From the NCBI RefSeq assembly GCF_002332255.1, contig NZ_NRGW01000001.1, positions 2,232,001-2,296,000 on the forward strand: DNA of 64,000 nucleotides, written 5' to 3'. This document shows, piece after piece, positions 1-7,341 of this stretch. The stretch is from Halomonas sp. JB37. GTDB taxonomy: Bacteria > Pseudomonadota > Gammaproteobacteria > Pseudomonadales > Halomonadaceae. The notes under the pieces were generated by a model. It was not told where the DNA came from. It saw only the letters and a program-made list of their open reading frames with translations, and made no database searches. How positions within the stretch are numbered: position 1 is the first letter of the stretch; each line of letters begins with the position of its first letter. A program made the position numbers and the translations under genes.

Positions 1-350
1 TAGCGGTCGATATGCTCGGCAGCCAAAATAGGACTGCCGGCGGCAACTTCACCAATGACCGGCAGGCCCGCCTGAGCAGGCTCGATCGTGGCAGACAGCG
101 TACTGACAGACGTGTCCAATACGTCTTGAGGCTCTTGGTTAGGCAAGCGTATACCGCGTGACGTGTTGCGAATGATGCGGATCACACCCTTGCGTTCAAG
201 TGCGCGTAGATGCTCCTCAGCGGCGTTAGGTGAGCGAAAGCCGAGTGCTTTAGCGATCTCAGCGCGCGTCGGAGGGTAGCCAAATTCGCCCATGGTTTTA
301 ACAATAAAATCAAATACGTGCTGTTGGCGAGCGGTTAGTGGACGCGACAT
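1..350 (-). CDS. lexA: LexA SOS repressor, N-terminal part (cut by window edge)
   Basis: Repressor of the SOS DNA-damage regulon. It binds promoters through an N-terminal winged helix and is inactivated by RecA-stimulated self-cleavage. The visible 116 residues begin [10 protein letters not shown] and contain the winged helix (about residues 1-68, with [15 protein letters not shown] as the recognition region). The scissile Ala-Gly bond lies at A104-G105 in the string EVAAGSP. The catalytic Ser/Lys half is beyond position 1. The start is the ATG whose complement is at 348-350. The gene is divergent from psrA, the arrangement known in Pseudomonas. A LexA-box-like site lies about 55 bases upstream, which fits autoregulation. 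Identity is very secure from the conserved N-terminus. Confidence 0.97.
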   Translation of the reverse strand, partial: MSRPLTARQQHVFDFIVKTMGEFGYPPTRAEIAKALGFRSPNAAEEHLRALERKGVIRIIRNTSRGIRLPNQEPQDVLDTSVSTLSATIEPAQAGLPVIGEVAAGSPILAAEHIDR

Positions 351-405
351 ACCAAGCTCCAGAATTGTGAATAGACAGTCATAAAATGAAGGTAACTTAA
401 ACAGT

Positions 406-425
406 AAGTGTTTAAGTATACAGTA
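406..425 (-). promoter_or_regulatory. Putative SOS (LexA) box in front of lexA
   Basis: Read on the minus strand the site is TACTGTATACTTAAACACTT. It matches 15 of 20 positions of the enterobacterial consensus TACTGTATATATATACAGTA, with a perfect left half and CACT instead of CAGT on the right. It lies 56 bases upstream of the lexA start, so negative autoregulation is expected. The match is read from sequence; binding is inferred. Confidence 0.7.
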
Positions 426-601
426 TGTGTCTCTGTCCAGTATATGGCCTTGTCAATACCAATATTTACCGCTCTGGGAGCTTCAATGATTTGAAACTAA
501 GCTTTTTCTTATGCAGCTTTTCCTTATAAGTGCCGAGGCATTGTGGTGACAAATCAAGCGTTGAGACTACCCAGGTTATGGCATAGTATTTTGCGATGTT
601 T

Positions 602-615
602 TAAACACCTGTTTC
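602..615 (+). promoter_or_regulatory. Putative PsrA operator overlapping the psrA leader
   Basis: The sequence TAAAC-ACCT-GTTTC is an imperfect palindrome. It matches the PsrA recognition rule described in Pseudomonas, (G/C)AAAC-N2-4-GTTT(G/C), except for the first base. It ends 13 bases before the psrA start, just ahead of the GGAGAG ribosome-binding site. A repressor bound here would block transcription or initiation of psrA, consistent with the known autorepression. A weaker relative (GAAAC-TAAG-CTTTT) occurs near position 493. Confidence 0.55.
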
Positions 616-628
616 TCTGGAGAGCATC

Positions 629-1306
629 ATGGCTCAATCTGATACGGTGACCCGTATACTTGATACCGCTGAAGTGCTGTTTGCAGAGCGTGGTTTTGCT
701 GAAACCTCGCTGCGCAACATCACTAGCAAGGCGCGCGTCAATCTTGCTGCTGTGAATTATCATTTTGGCTCCAAAAAAGCCTTAATTCAGGCTGTTTTTT
801 CCCGCTATCTGGATCCTTTTACGCTGCGTTTTCACACTGCGCTTGATGAGCTTGAGGCTCAGCATGATGGGCAGGTGATACCGCTGGAAACGCTGCTTGA
901 AACTATGGCAACGACGGTTCTTGCGGTGCCCGCTGAGCGTAATAGCTTGAAGGTCTTTATGCGCCTGCTAGGCTTAGCCTACAGTCAGGCTCAAGGGCAT
1001 TTAAGGCGACATATACAGCAAGAATATGGGGATGTGTTTACGCGCTTCACTGAGCTAGTGCGCCAAGCAACCCCTGAACTGCCCGATGCAGAGCGCTTTT
1101 GGCGGCTACACTTCATGCTAGGCACTGTTATCTTCACCCTGTCAGGCCTTGATGCCCTGCGTGATATTGCGGAAAAGGATTACCACGAGCAGGTATCAGT
1201 GCGGGACTTAATCCGGCGCTTGCGCCCGGTAGTCGTGGCTGCGATGAATGCGCCACTACCCCCAACTTTAGAAGAAGGACACCATGCGAACGCCAAGGTT
1301 AGCTGA
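629..1306 (+). CDS. psrA: TetR-family fatty-acid-responsive regulator PsrA
   Basis: A 225-residue TetR repressor. In Pseudomonas, PsrA responds to long-chain fatty acids, represses beta-oxidation genes and itself, and activates rpoS. The N-terminal helix-turn-helix (about residues 8-55) reads FAERGFAETSLRNITSKA followed by VNLAAVNYHFGSKKALIQAVF, very close to Pseudomonas PsrA. The C-terminal ligand domain is more variable. The ATG at 629 follows a GGAGAG ribosome-binding site at about 619-624. The next gene starts 23 bases before this one ends, so the two are translationally coupled. The divergent lexA neighbour supports the orthology call. The ligand and regulon here are inferred from family knowledge. 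Confidence 0.88.
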   Translation: MAQSDTVTRILDTAEVLFAERGFAETSLRNITSKARVNLAAVNYHFGSKKALIQAVFSRYLDPFTLRFHTALDELEAQHDGQVIPLETLLETMATTVLAVPAERNSLKVFMRLLGLAYSQAQGHLRRHIQQEYGDVFTRFTELVRQATPELPDAERFWRLHFMLGTVIFTLSGLDALRDIAEKDYHEQVSVRDLIRRLRPVVVAAMNAPLPPTLEEGHHANAKVS

Positions 1307-1820
1307 GCTACCCCCAACCGAGAACATCTGGCTTGAGATAGATACTACCGAGCAGCTGCTGCGCTGTTGGCGGGGGCCTAAAGTGCTGCATGAGTGCGCT
1401 ATTTCTTCTGGCGTTGCCGGTGTTGGTGAGCATAATGGCAGCGGTAAGACGCCGCATGGCTGGCACTATGTGCGCGCCGCGATTGGCAGTGGCTTGCCCG
1501 AGAATGCGGTATTTCGTGGCCGCCGCTGGACTGAGGAAGTATTCTCGCCAGCGTTAGGCGAAGCCTACCCGCAGCGTGACTGGATTTTGACGCGGATTCT
1601 GTGGCTTTGTGGGTTAGAAAGAGGCGTGAATCGTGGCGGTCAGGTTGATTCGCAGCGGCGCTATATCTATCTGCACGGTACGCCTACCGATCAGCCGATG
1701 GGCGTCGCCGCCTCGCACGGATGCATTCGGCTACGCAATAGCGATTTGCTACATATCTTTGCATTGTCGTTGCCCGGCACCCCCGTTTGGTTGCACGGAG
1801 AAAGGCAGTGCTTTGACTAA
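1284..1820 (+). CDS. YkuD-type L,D-transpeptidase (no visible signal peptide)
   Basis: Members of this family form 3-3 cross-links in peptidoglycan or attach proteins to it, through a catalytic cysteine. The 178-residue product carries the family signature: HGT near residue 132 and SHGCIRL with the catalytic cysteine at C147. The ATG at 1284 has the ribosome-binding site GAAGAAGGAC inside the end of psrA. The N-terminus MRTPRLAELPPTENIW is hydrophilic, with no evident signal sequence or membrane anchor. That is unusual for an enzyme acting in the periplasm; it could be exported by another route or act on cytoplasmic muropeptides. nagZ, a muropeptide-recycling gene, follows directly, which supports a cell-wall role. 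Confidence 0.88.
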   Translation: MRTPRLAELPPTENIWLEIDTTEQLLRCWRGPKVLHECAISSGVAGVGEHNGSGKTPHGWHYVRAAIGSGLPENAVFRGRRWTEEVFSPALGEAYPQRDWILTRILWLCGLERGVNRGGQVDSQRRYIYLHGTPTDQPMGVAASHGCIRLRNSDLLHIFALSLPGTPVWLHGERQCFD

Positions 1821-1841
1821 ACGATGCTTTGGCTAAACGAC
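1810..1841 (+). repeat. 16-bp tandem duplication spanning the L,D-transpeptidase stop codon
   Basis: Two adjacent 16-base units, GCTTTGACTAAACGAT (1810-1825) and GCTTTGGCTAAACGAC (1826-1841), differ at two positions. The first contains the TAA stop of the upstream gene; the copy repeats the TAA in the same relative place. It looks like a small replication-slippage duplication in the spacer before nagZ. Confidence 0.8.
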
Positions 1842-1937
1842 GCTGAGCGGTATTGGGGGCGGGCTTCAAATGCCCCCATCTTTGACACTGATAAACGATC
1901 GTCTAAAATCATTGCCCCTCTTATTGGACTTCTCACG

Positions 1938-2969
1938 ATGACTCAACCTCTAGGCCCGGTCATGCTTGACCTTGAAGGCCCAGCATTAACTCGCGATGAA
2001 AAGCACTTGCTGCTTGAACCCACGGTAGGGGGCGTCATTTTATTTGCCCGTAACGTCGAAAGCGCCTACCAGGTGCGCAAGCTCTGTAGTGATATTCGCC
2101 GCGTGCGGGGGGATTTATTGATCGCGGTTGATCAGGAGGGCGGGCGCGTTCAGCGCATTAAAGAGGGTTTGACACGCCTTCCTGCCATGGCGCGCATTGG
2201 CGAGTGCTATAGCGCTAACGCAGAAGACGGCCTCGCGTTGGCAAAAGATGCTGGTTGGCTGCTGGGTATGGAAATGGCCGCCTGTGGCTTGGACTTAAGC
2301 TTTGCCCCGGTGCTTGATGTTGAAAGCGGTATATCAAGCGTGATTGGCGATCGCAGTTTCAGCCATGATCCGCAGCAAGTGGCCGTGCTTGGCGGTGCTT
2401 TTGTGCAAGGTCTTCATGAGGCGGGGATGGCCGCTGTCGGTAAGCACTTCCCAGGTCATGGCAGTGTCGCTGCCGACTCTCACGTCGCGCTGCCGGTGGA
2501 TGATCGGCCGCTTGATGTGATTAAACAGCATGACTTAGTGCCCTTTTATCACCTGGCAGGTCAGCTAGAAGGGATTATGCCCGCCCACGTTATTTACAGC
2601 GCGTTTGATTCCCGACCCGCTGGTTTTTCGCCTAGCTGGTTAGGCATGCTGCGTGAGTCGATGGGCTTTAAGGGCTGCGTCTTTTCTGATGATTTAAGCA
2701 TGGCGGGTGCCCACGAAGCCGGTGAACCCAAGGATCGCGCCCGGGCAGCCTTAGCCGCAGGCTGCGACATGCTGCTGGTATGCAATGACCGCGTCGCGGC
2801 ACTTGAGGTAATGAACGCCTGCCAAGATATCGACGCTAAGCGTGCCGCCAAGCTTCGTTACAGCCGTGCACGACCAGATTTAGATGCACTCAGCGCGTTA
2901 GGGCGCTGGCGTCGCACCCACGCTAAATTAGAAGCGCTGGCCAACCAGTCGAATGCCAGTACTCTTTAA
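1938..2969 (+). CDS. nagZ: Beta-N-acetylhexosaminidase NagZ
   Basis: Cytoplasmic glycoside hydrolase family 3 enzyme that removes N-acetylglucosamine from anhydro-muropeptides during peptidoglycan recycling. In related bacteria its product modulates AmpR-controlled beta-lactamase. The 343-residue product starts [14 protein letters not shown]. It has the diagnostic loop KHFPGHG at 169-175, with D180 and H182 (DSH) as catalytic-dyad residues, and FSDDLSM carrying the nucleophile region. The reading frame stays open back to 1824, but those 38 extra codons do not resemble the family, so the ATG at 1938 is preferred. It is downstream of psrA and the L,D-transpeptidase in the same direction. Confidence 0.95.
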   Translation: MTQPLGPVMLDLEGPALTRDEKHLLLEPTVGGVILFARNVESAYQVRKLCSDIRRVRGDLLIAVDQEGGRVQRIKEGLTRLPAMARIGECYSANAEDGLALAKDAGWLLGMEMAACGLDLSFAPVLDVESGISSVIGDRSFSHDPQQVAVLGGAFVQGLHEAGMAAVGKHFPGHGSVAADSHVALPVDDRPLDVIKQHDLVPFYHLAGQLEGIMPAHVIYSAFDSRPAGFSPSWLGMLRESMGFKGCVFSDDLSMAGAHEAGEPKDRARAALAAGCDMLLVCNDRVAALEVMNACQDIDAKRAAKLRYSRARPDLDALSALGRWRRTHAKLEALANQSNASTL

Positions 2970-3020
2970 GCGCACTTGCTAACCTATATGACGATTTTTA
3001 AACCGCCGCGGAGTTGTTAG

Positions 3021-3599
3021 ATGTCGAAGTTGGATAAAGAAGCGTTGGAGTCACTGGACTCAATGCGTGAGTTAATGGATAACGCCGACTGCTTAATCTC
3101 TCAGCAAGAGGTAGAGCGGGCGCTTGATCGTATGGCGGAAGCGATCACCCGAGATTTAGGCGATAAGCTACCTGTTTTTTACTGCGTAATGAATGGTGGT
3201 TTGATTACCACCGGCCACCTGCTAACCCGGTTGGGGTTCCCCCTAGAAGTGGATTACCTGCATGCCACCCGTTATCGCAATGAGCTGCGCGGCGGCGAGC
3301 TTTTTTGGCGCGTCTCGCCGGAAGTCCCTATGGCCGGACGCCATGTCGTTATTGTCGATGACATTTTAGATGAAGGCGCAACGTTAGCCGGTATCTTGGC
3401 CTACTGCCAAGAAGCGAAGGCCGCCAGCGTTACGACGGCTGTACTGGTCGATAAACAGCACAATCGCAAAGCGGTGCCCGGCTTAAAGGCCGACTACTGC
3501 AGCTTGGAAGTGGCCGACCGCTATGTGTTTGGTTTTGGAATGGACTATAAAGGCTACTGGCGCAACGCTCCGGGTATTTTTGCACCCAAAGGCATGTGA
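3021..3599 (+). CDS. Hypoxanthine-guanine phosphoribosyltransferase family protein
   Basis: Purine salvage enzyme that joins hypoxanthine or guanine to PRPP to give IMP or GMP. The 192-residue protein has the type I phosphoribosyltransferase fold with the PRPP loop VIVDDILDEGATLAG at about residues 110-124. The start ATG at 3021 follows GCGGAG. It lies 51 bases after nagZ in the same direction and converges with ppsR 17 bases beyond its end. Exact base preference cannot be read from sequence; xanthine is an alternative substrate. The gene could interact functionally with the purine catabolic genes at 39-52 kb, since both draw on the same bases. Confidence 0.85.
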   Translation: MSKLDKEALESLDSMRELMDNADCLISQQEVERALDRMAEAITRDLGDKLPVFYCVMNGGLITTGHLLTRLGFPLEVDYLHATRYRNELRGGELFWRVSPEVPMAGRHVVIVDDILDEGATLAGILAYCQEAKAASVTTAVLVDKQHNRKAVPGLKADYCSLEVADRYVFGFGMDYKGYWRNAPGIFAPKGM

Positions 3600-3616
3600 C
3601 CATTCGCCATTCAATA

Positions 3617-4450
3617 TTAGCGGGGTGAAAAGCGCCTCGCTAACCCAGTTTCGGCAATCATGCGTGTCGAAATCTCTTCAACTGAGAAGCGTGTCGCATC
3701 AATAAAAGGGATATGCATCGTGCGATATAGCGACTCCGCTTGATCTACCTCCTGCAAACATTGATCGATTGAACTATAGCGACTGTTAGGGCGCCTTTCA
3801 TTGCGAATGGCGGCCAAACGACGTGGATCAATGGTCAGCCCAAACAGTTTTTGTCGATGGGGCGCGAGCGCCTTGGGAAGTTTTAGCATGCCGTCTTCAT
3901 CCAGATCATCCTCGGTCAGCGGGTAGTTCGCGGCCCGAATGCCAAACTGCAGCGCTAAGTAGAGCGAGGTCGGCGTTTTACCACAGCGTGAAACCCCCAC
4001 CAGAATGATGTCTGCCTTGTCGTATTGATGGGTTCGTGCGCCATCGTCGTTGTCCAGCGCGAAGTGCACCGAGTGAATGCGATCCATATACACATCGTCA
4101 CTACCAATCGAGTGCGTTCGGCCAACGCTATACGATGAGTGGGTGTCCAGCTCTTGTTCTAAAGGCTCTAAAAACGTTGAAAAAATATCCACTTTAAAGC
4201 CCGACGCCTGACGAATAACGTTGCGAATTTGTTGATCAACAATGGTGTCAATGATGATAGGTCGCTGACCGTCACGACTGGCCGTTGCTTCAATAATCTC
4301 TGCCAGCGCCTGTGCTTTTTCTAGCGTATCGATATAGGGCTTTGTCAGCATGTTGATGTCAACATCGCTGAACTGGGCTAGCAGGCTGCGCCCTAAACTT
4401 TCCGCCGTAATGCCGGTGCCATCAGAAATAAAAAAAGCCGTGCGCTTCAT
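3617..4450 (-). CDS. ppsR: PEP synthase regulatory protein (PpsR/DUF299 kinase-pyrophosphorylase)
   Basis: Bifunctional enzyme that switches phosphoenolpyruvate synthase off by ADP-dependent phosphorylation of a threonine near the catalytic histidine, and on again by phosphate-dependent phosphorolysis. The 277-residue product begins [15 protein letters not shown], typical of the family, and has the nucleotide-binding loop [11 protein letters not shown] in mid-protein. The ATG at 4448-4450 is chosen because family members begin at this motif; an upstream in-frame start would add nine unrelated residues. ppsA, the expected target, is the divergent neighbour, so each gene supports the identification of the other. 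Confidence 0.95.
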   Translation of the reverse strand: MKRTAFFISDGTGITAESLGRSLLAQFSDVDINMLTKPYIDTLEKAQALAEIIEATASRDGQRPIIIDTIVDQQIRNVIRQASGFKVDIFSTFLEPLEQELDTHSSYSVGRTHSIGSDDVYMDRIHSVHFALDNDDGARTHQYDKADIILVGVSRCGKTPTSLYLALQFGIRAANYPLTEDDLDEDGMLKLPKALAPHRQKLFGLTIDPRRLAAIRNERRPNSRYSSIDQCLQEVDQAESLYRTMHIPFIDATRFSVEEISTRMIAETGLARRFSPR

Positions 4451-4760
4451 AATAAAATCCGCCTGTGAGTGATTCACCTATTGTGGGCTGACCGGTTTAA
4501 CAGCACAACGTGCGCAATGCTCCTGTCTAAAATGGCCCTGTCTAAAATCGCCCTGCAAAAAAAAGTCTGCCAAAAATAGCGCTGACTACAGAATTGGCCT
4601 AAAACGGCTTGCTGTTGTAAAAATCCTCCACTGCCTTCGCTATTAGACCAATGGCGAATGCGTGAGCGCGGTGCTACGGTGTCTCAGTCAATAATTCATG
4701 GTCCGTGGTTTTCGTGACTGTATCAGTGGTCATGTCGACGTCTAAGAGCGAGGGGGTTAC
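4451..4760. promoter_or_regulatory. Divergent ppsR/ppsA control region
   Basis: This 310-base spacer contains the promoters of both genes. Directly after the ppsR start codon, at 4465-4478, is GTGAGTGATTCACC. Read on the minus strand, GGTGAATCACTCAC agrees at 12 of 14 positions with the enterobacterial Cra/FruR rule RSTGAAWCSNTHHW. Cra activates ppsA in E. coli, so this is a plausible but unproven site. Positions 4522-4551 hold a 15-base tandem repeat followed by an A8 run. I could not assign -35/-10 boxes with confidence. Confidence 0.4.
4522..4551 (+). repeat. 15-bp tandem repeat upstream of ppsA
   Basis: CCTGTCTAAAATGGC (4522-4536) is followed immediately by CCTGTCTAAAATCGC (4537-4551), one mismatch, and then a third partial unit beginning CCTGC. 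The spacing is about one and a half helical turns. A similar A-rich repeat (CCTGAAAATAGCG) lies at 32115-32159 upstream of the antiporter gene. Confidence 0.8.
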
Positions 4761-7136
4761 GTGGAAGAGTACATTCTGTGGTTCGATCAGCTGGGTATGA
4801 CGGACGTCGAGCGCGTGGGTGGTAAAAATGCCTCGCTAGGTGAAATGATTTCTAATTTGTCAGGTGCTGGCGTCACCGTGCCCGGCGGCTTTGCCACTAC
4901 TGCCCACGCATATCGTGAATTTCTCTCTCACGAAGGGCTGAATGAACGCATTAATGCAACGCTTGCTCGCTTAGACGTAGACGATATTAAGGCCCTGTCC
5001 GAAGCGGGTAGCAATATCCGTCAGTGGATCATTGATACGCCGCTGCCCCCAGCGTTTGAAGCAGCGCTGCGTGATGCTTACGTTCAGCTGCAGGCGCAAC
5101 ATTCTCAGCTAAAAGTAGCCGTGCGCAGCTCGGCGACAGCCGAAGATTTACCGGATGCCTCCTTCGCCGGTCAGCAGGAAACTTTCCTGAATATTGAAGG
5201 CTTCGACAATGTTAAGCGCGCGGTGCATGAAGTCTTTGCCTCTTTATTCAATGATCGCGCGATTTCCTATCGAGTGCATCGCGGCTACGCTCATGAGAAC
5301 GTTGCGCTGTCTGCCGGCGTGCAGAAAATGGTGCGTTCTGAAACCGGCGCAGCTGGCGTCATGTTTACTCTTGACACTGAATCTGGCTTTCGCGATGCCG
5401 TGTTTGTAACGGCCTCATGGGGCTTGGGCGAAACGGTCGTGCAGGGTGCGGTTAACCCGGATGAGTTCTATGTGCATAAAGCGACGTTAGCAGCAGGTCG
5501 CCCCGCAGTCCTGCGCCGCAATTTGGGCTCAAAGCTGATTAAGATGGTTTACGGAAAAGAAACCAGTGCCGGCAAGTCGGTAGAAACTATCGATGTTCCG
5601 CACAAAGATCGTGGGCGTTTTTGTCTAAATGATCAGCAGGTAATGGATTTAGCGCGTCAGGCAATGACGATAGAGCAGCACTACCAGCGCCCAATGGATA
5701 TTGAATGGGCACTGGATGGCGATGATGGTGAGCTGTATATCGTTCAGGCCCGCCCTGAAACGGTGGTTTCCCAGCAGGAGGGCGGCAAGCTTGAGCGCTT
5801 TCAACTGCGAGAGAAAGGCCGCACGCTGATCACCGGACGGGCGATTGGGCAGCGCATTGGACGCGGTGCCGTTAAAGTCATTTTAAGCCCAGATGACATG
5901 GACAAGATTAACGATGGTGACGTGTTAGTCACGGACATGACGGATCCAGACTGGGAGCCGATCATGAAGCGTGCGTCGGCTATCGTCACTAATCGTGGCG
6001 GGCGTACCTGCCACGCCGCCATTATTGCCCGTGAGCTAGGTATTCCTGCGGTGGTTGGCTGTGGCGATGCCACGACTCAGTTGCGAGAGGGTATTGATGT
6101 CACCGTGTCGTGCTCGGAAGGTGACACCGGTAATGTCTATGCTGGGCTGCTGGATTTTGACTGCAAAATTTCCAGCGTCGATGCCATGCCGGAAATTCCC
6201 TTTAAAATTATGATGAACGTCGGTAATCCGGATCGTGCCTTTGGGTTTGCAAGTTTGCCTCACGCGGGTGTTGGCTTAGCGCGTTTGGAGTTCATTATTA
6301 ACCGTATGATCGGTGTCCATCCTAAGGCGCTACTTGAGTACGACACGCTACCTGTGGATTTGCAGCAGGTTATCGATCTGCGTACGGCAGGCTATGCGGA
6401 CCCTGTCAGTTTTTACGTCGACAAGCTGGTCGAAGGGATTTCAACGCTCGCCGCTGCGTTTTACCCTCAGCGCGTGATCGTGAGGCTGTCCGACTTTAAA
6501 TCCAATGAATATGAGAATCTGATCGGCGGAAAGTTGTATGAGCCTGGCGAAGAAAATCCGATGTTGGGCTTTCGTGGCGCCTCACGTTACATTTCAGAGG
6601 CCTTCCGCCCCTGCTTTGAGCTTGAGTGCCGTGCGCTGAAGCGGGTGCGTGACGAGATGGGCTTTGAAAATGTCGAAATTATGGTGCCCTTTGTACGTAC
6701 CACAGATGAGGCGCGTAACGTCGTTGAACTGCTGGCGGCTAATGGCTTGAAGCGCGGCGGGCCTTCCGACCTGAAAGTCATCATGATGTGTGAGCTGCCG
6801 GCAAATGCGCTACTCGCGGATGAGTTTCTTGAGTATTTTGACGGCTTCTCGATTGGCTCCAATGACCTCACTCAGCTAACACTGGGGCTAGATCGTGATT
6901 CGGGCATTGTGGCTCATCTCTTTGATGAGCGAAATGAAGCGGTTAAAAAACTACTCGCCATGGCGATTCAGGCGTGTAAAGCCAAGGGCAAGTACGTGGG
7001 CATTTGCGGCCAAGGACCTTCTGATCATCCTGATTTAGCTAAATGGCTGATGGAGCAAGGTATTGACTCTGTATCGCTCAATCCAGATGCGGTATTGGAA
7101 ACATGGTTTATGCTGGCAGGTCAAAAAATCGATTAA
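4761..7136 (+). CDS. ppsA: Phosphoenolpyruvate synthase
   Basis: Converts pyruvate, ATP and water to phosphoenolpyruvate, AMP and phosphate, the entry step of gluconeogenesis from pyruvate or lactate. The 791-residue protein has the N-terminal ATP-grasp-like domain ([11 protein letters not shown] near residue 20), a central phosphohistidine domain and a C-terminal PEP/pyruvate barrel ([11 protein letters not shown] near the C-terminus). The string GGRTCHAAI contains the catalytic histidine H418; T416 two residues before is the expected PpsR target. The start is GTG at 4761, preceded by GAGGGGG; the N-terminus [13 protein letters not shown] is family-like. Control by the divergent ppsR is expected. 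Confidence 0.97.
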   Translation: MEEYILWFDQLGMTDVERVGGKNASLGEMISNLSGAGVTVPGGFATTAHAYREFLSHEGLNERINATLARLDVDDIKALSEAGSNIRQWIIDTPLPPAFEAALRDAYVQLQAQHSQLKVAVRSSATAEDLPDASFAGQQETFLNIEGFDNVKRAVHEVFASLFNDRAISYRVHRGYAHENVALSAGVQKMVRSETGAAGVMFTLDTESGFRDAVFVTASWGLGETVVQGAVNPDEFYVHKATLAAGRPAVLRRNLGSKLIKMVYGKETSAGKSVETIDVPHKDRGRFCLNDQQVMDLARQAMTIEQHYQRPMDIEWALDGDDGELYIVQARPETVVSQQEGGKLERFQLREKGRTLITGRAIGQRIGRGAVKVILSPDDMDKINDGDVLVTDMTDPDWEPIMKRASAIVTNRGGRTCHAAIIARELGIPAVVGCGDATTQLREGIDVTVSCSEGDTGNVYAGLLDFDCKISSVDAMPEIPFKIMMNVGNPDRAFGFASLPHAGVGLARLEFIINRMIGVHPKALLEYDTLPVDLQQVIDLRTAGYADPVSFYVDKLVEGISTLAAAFYPQRVIVRLSDFKSNEYENLIGGKLYEPGEENPMLGFRGASRYISEAFRPCFELECRALKRVRDEMGFENVEIMVPFVRTTDEARNVVELLAANGLKRGGPSDLKVIMMCELPANALLADEFLEYFDGFSIGSNDLTQLTLGLDRDSGIVAHLFDERNEAVKKLLAMAIQACKAKGKYVGICGQGPSDHPDLAKWLMEQGIDSVSLNPDAVLETWFMLAGQKID

Positions 7137-7161
7137 TACACAAATGCTTGTCTTTCTGTTG

Positions 7162-7183
7162 CGCCCGGCCAGTGTGTCGGGCG
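7162..7183 (+). terminator. Weak stem-loop downstream of ppsA
   Basis: CGCCCG and CGGGCG (7162-7167 and 7178-7183) form a six-base-pair GC stem with a ten-base loop, followed by TTAATGTTT rather than a clean T run. It lies 26 bases after the ppsA stop and probably ends that transcript, though the poor T tract makes this uncertain. Confidence 0.45.
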
Positions 7184-7341
7184 TTAATGTTTCCATAAGC
7201 TATCCTGATAGGGGTAGTTTTTGCCGTTGACTGGTAGTCTCTTTCAAAAGATCGCTATCATCAGTGATTTTTATAAGTAGCTTTTATAGATACTGTTATC
7301 GCCAGTTTGATCATTTCAAAAAAACGCGGGAGGGCGTTGTG

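Noticed and set aside
1824..1937. Longer start for nagZ, adding 38 residues
   Set aside because: The extra residues cover a spacer with a tandem duplication and do not resemble the family, and the ATG at 1938 gives a standard-length protein.
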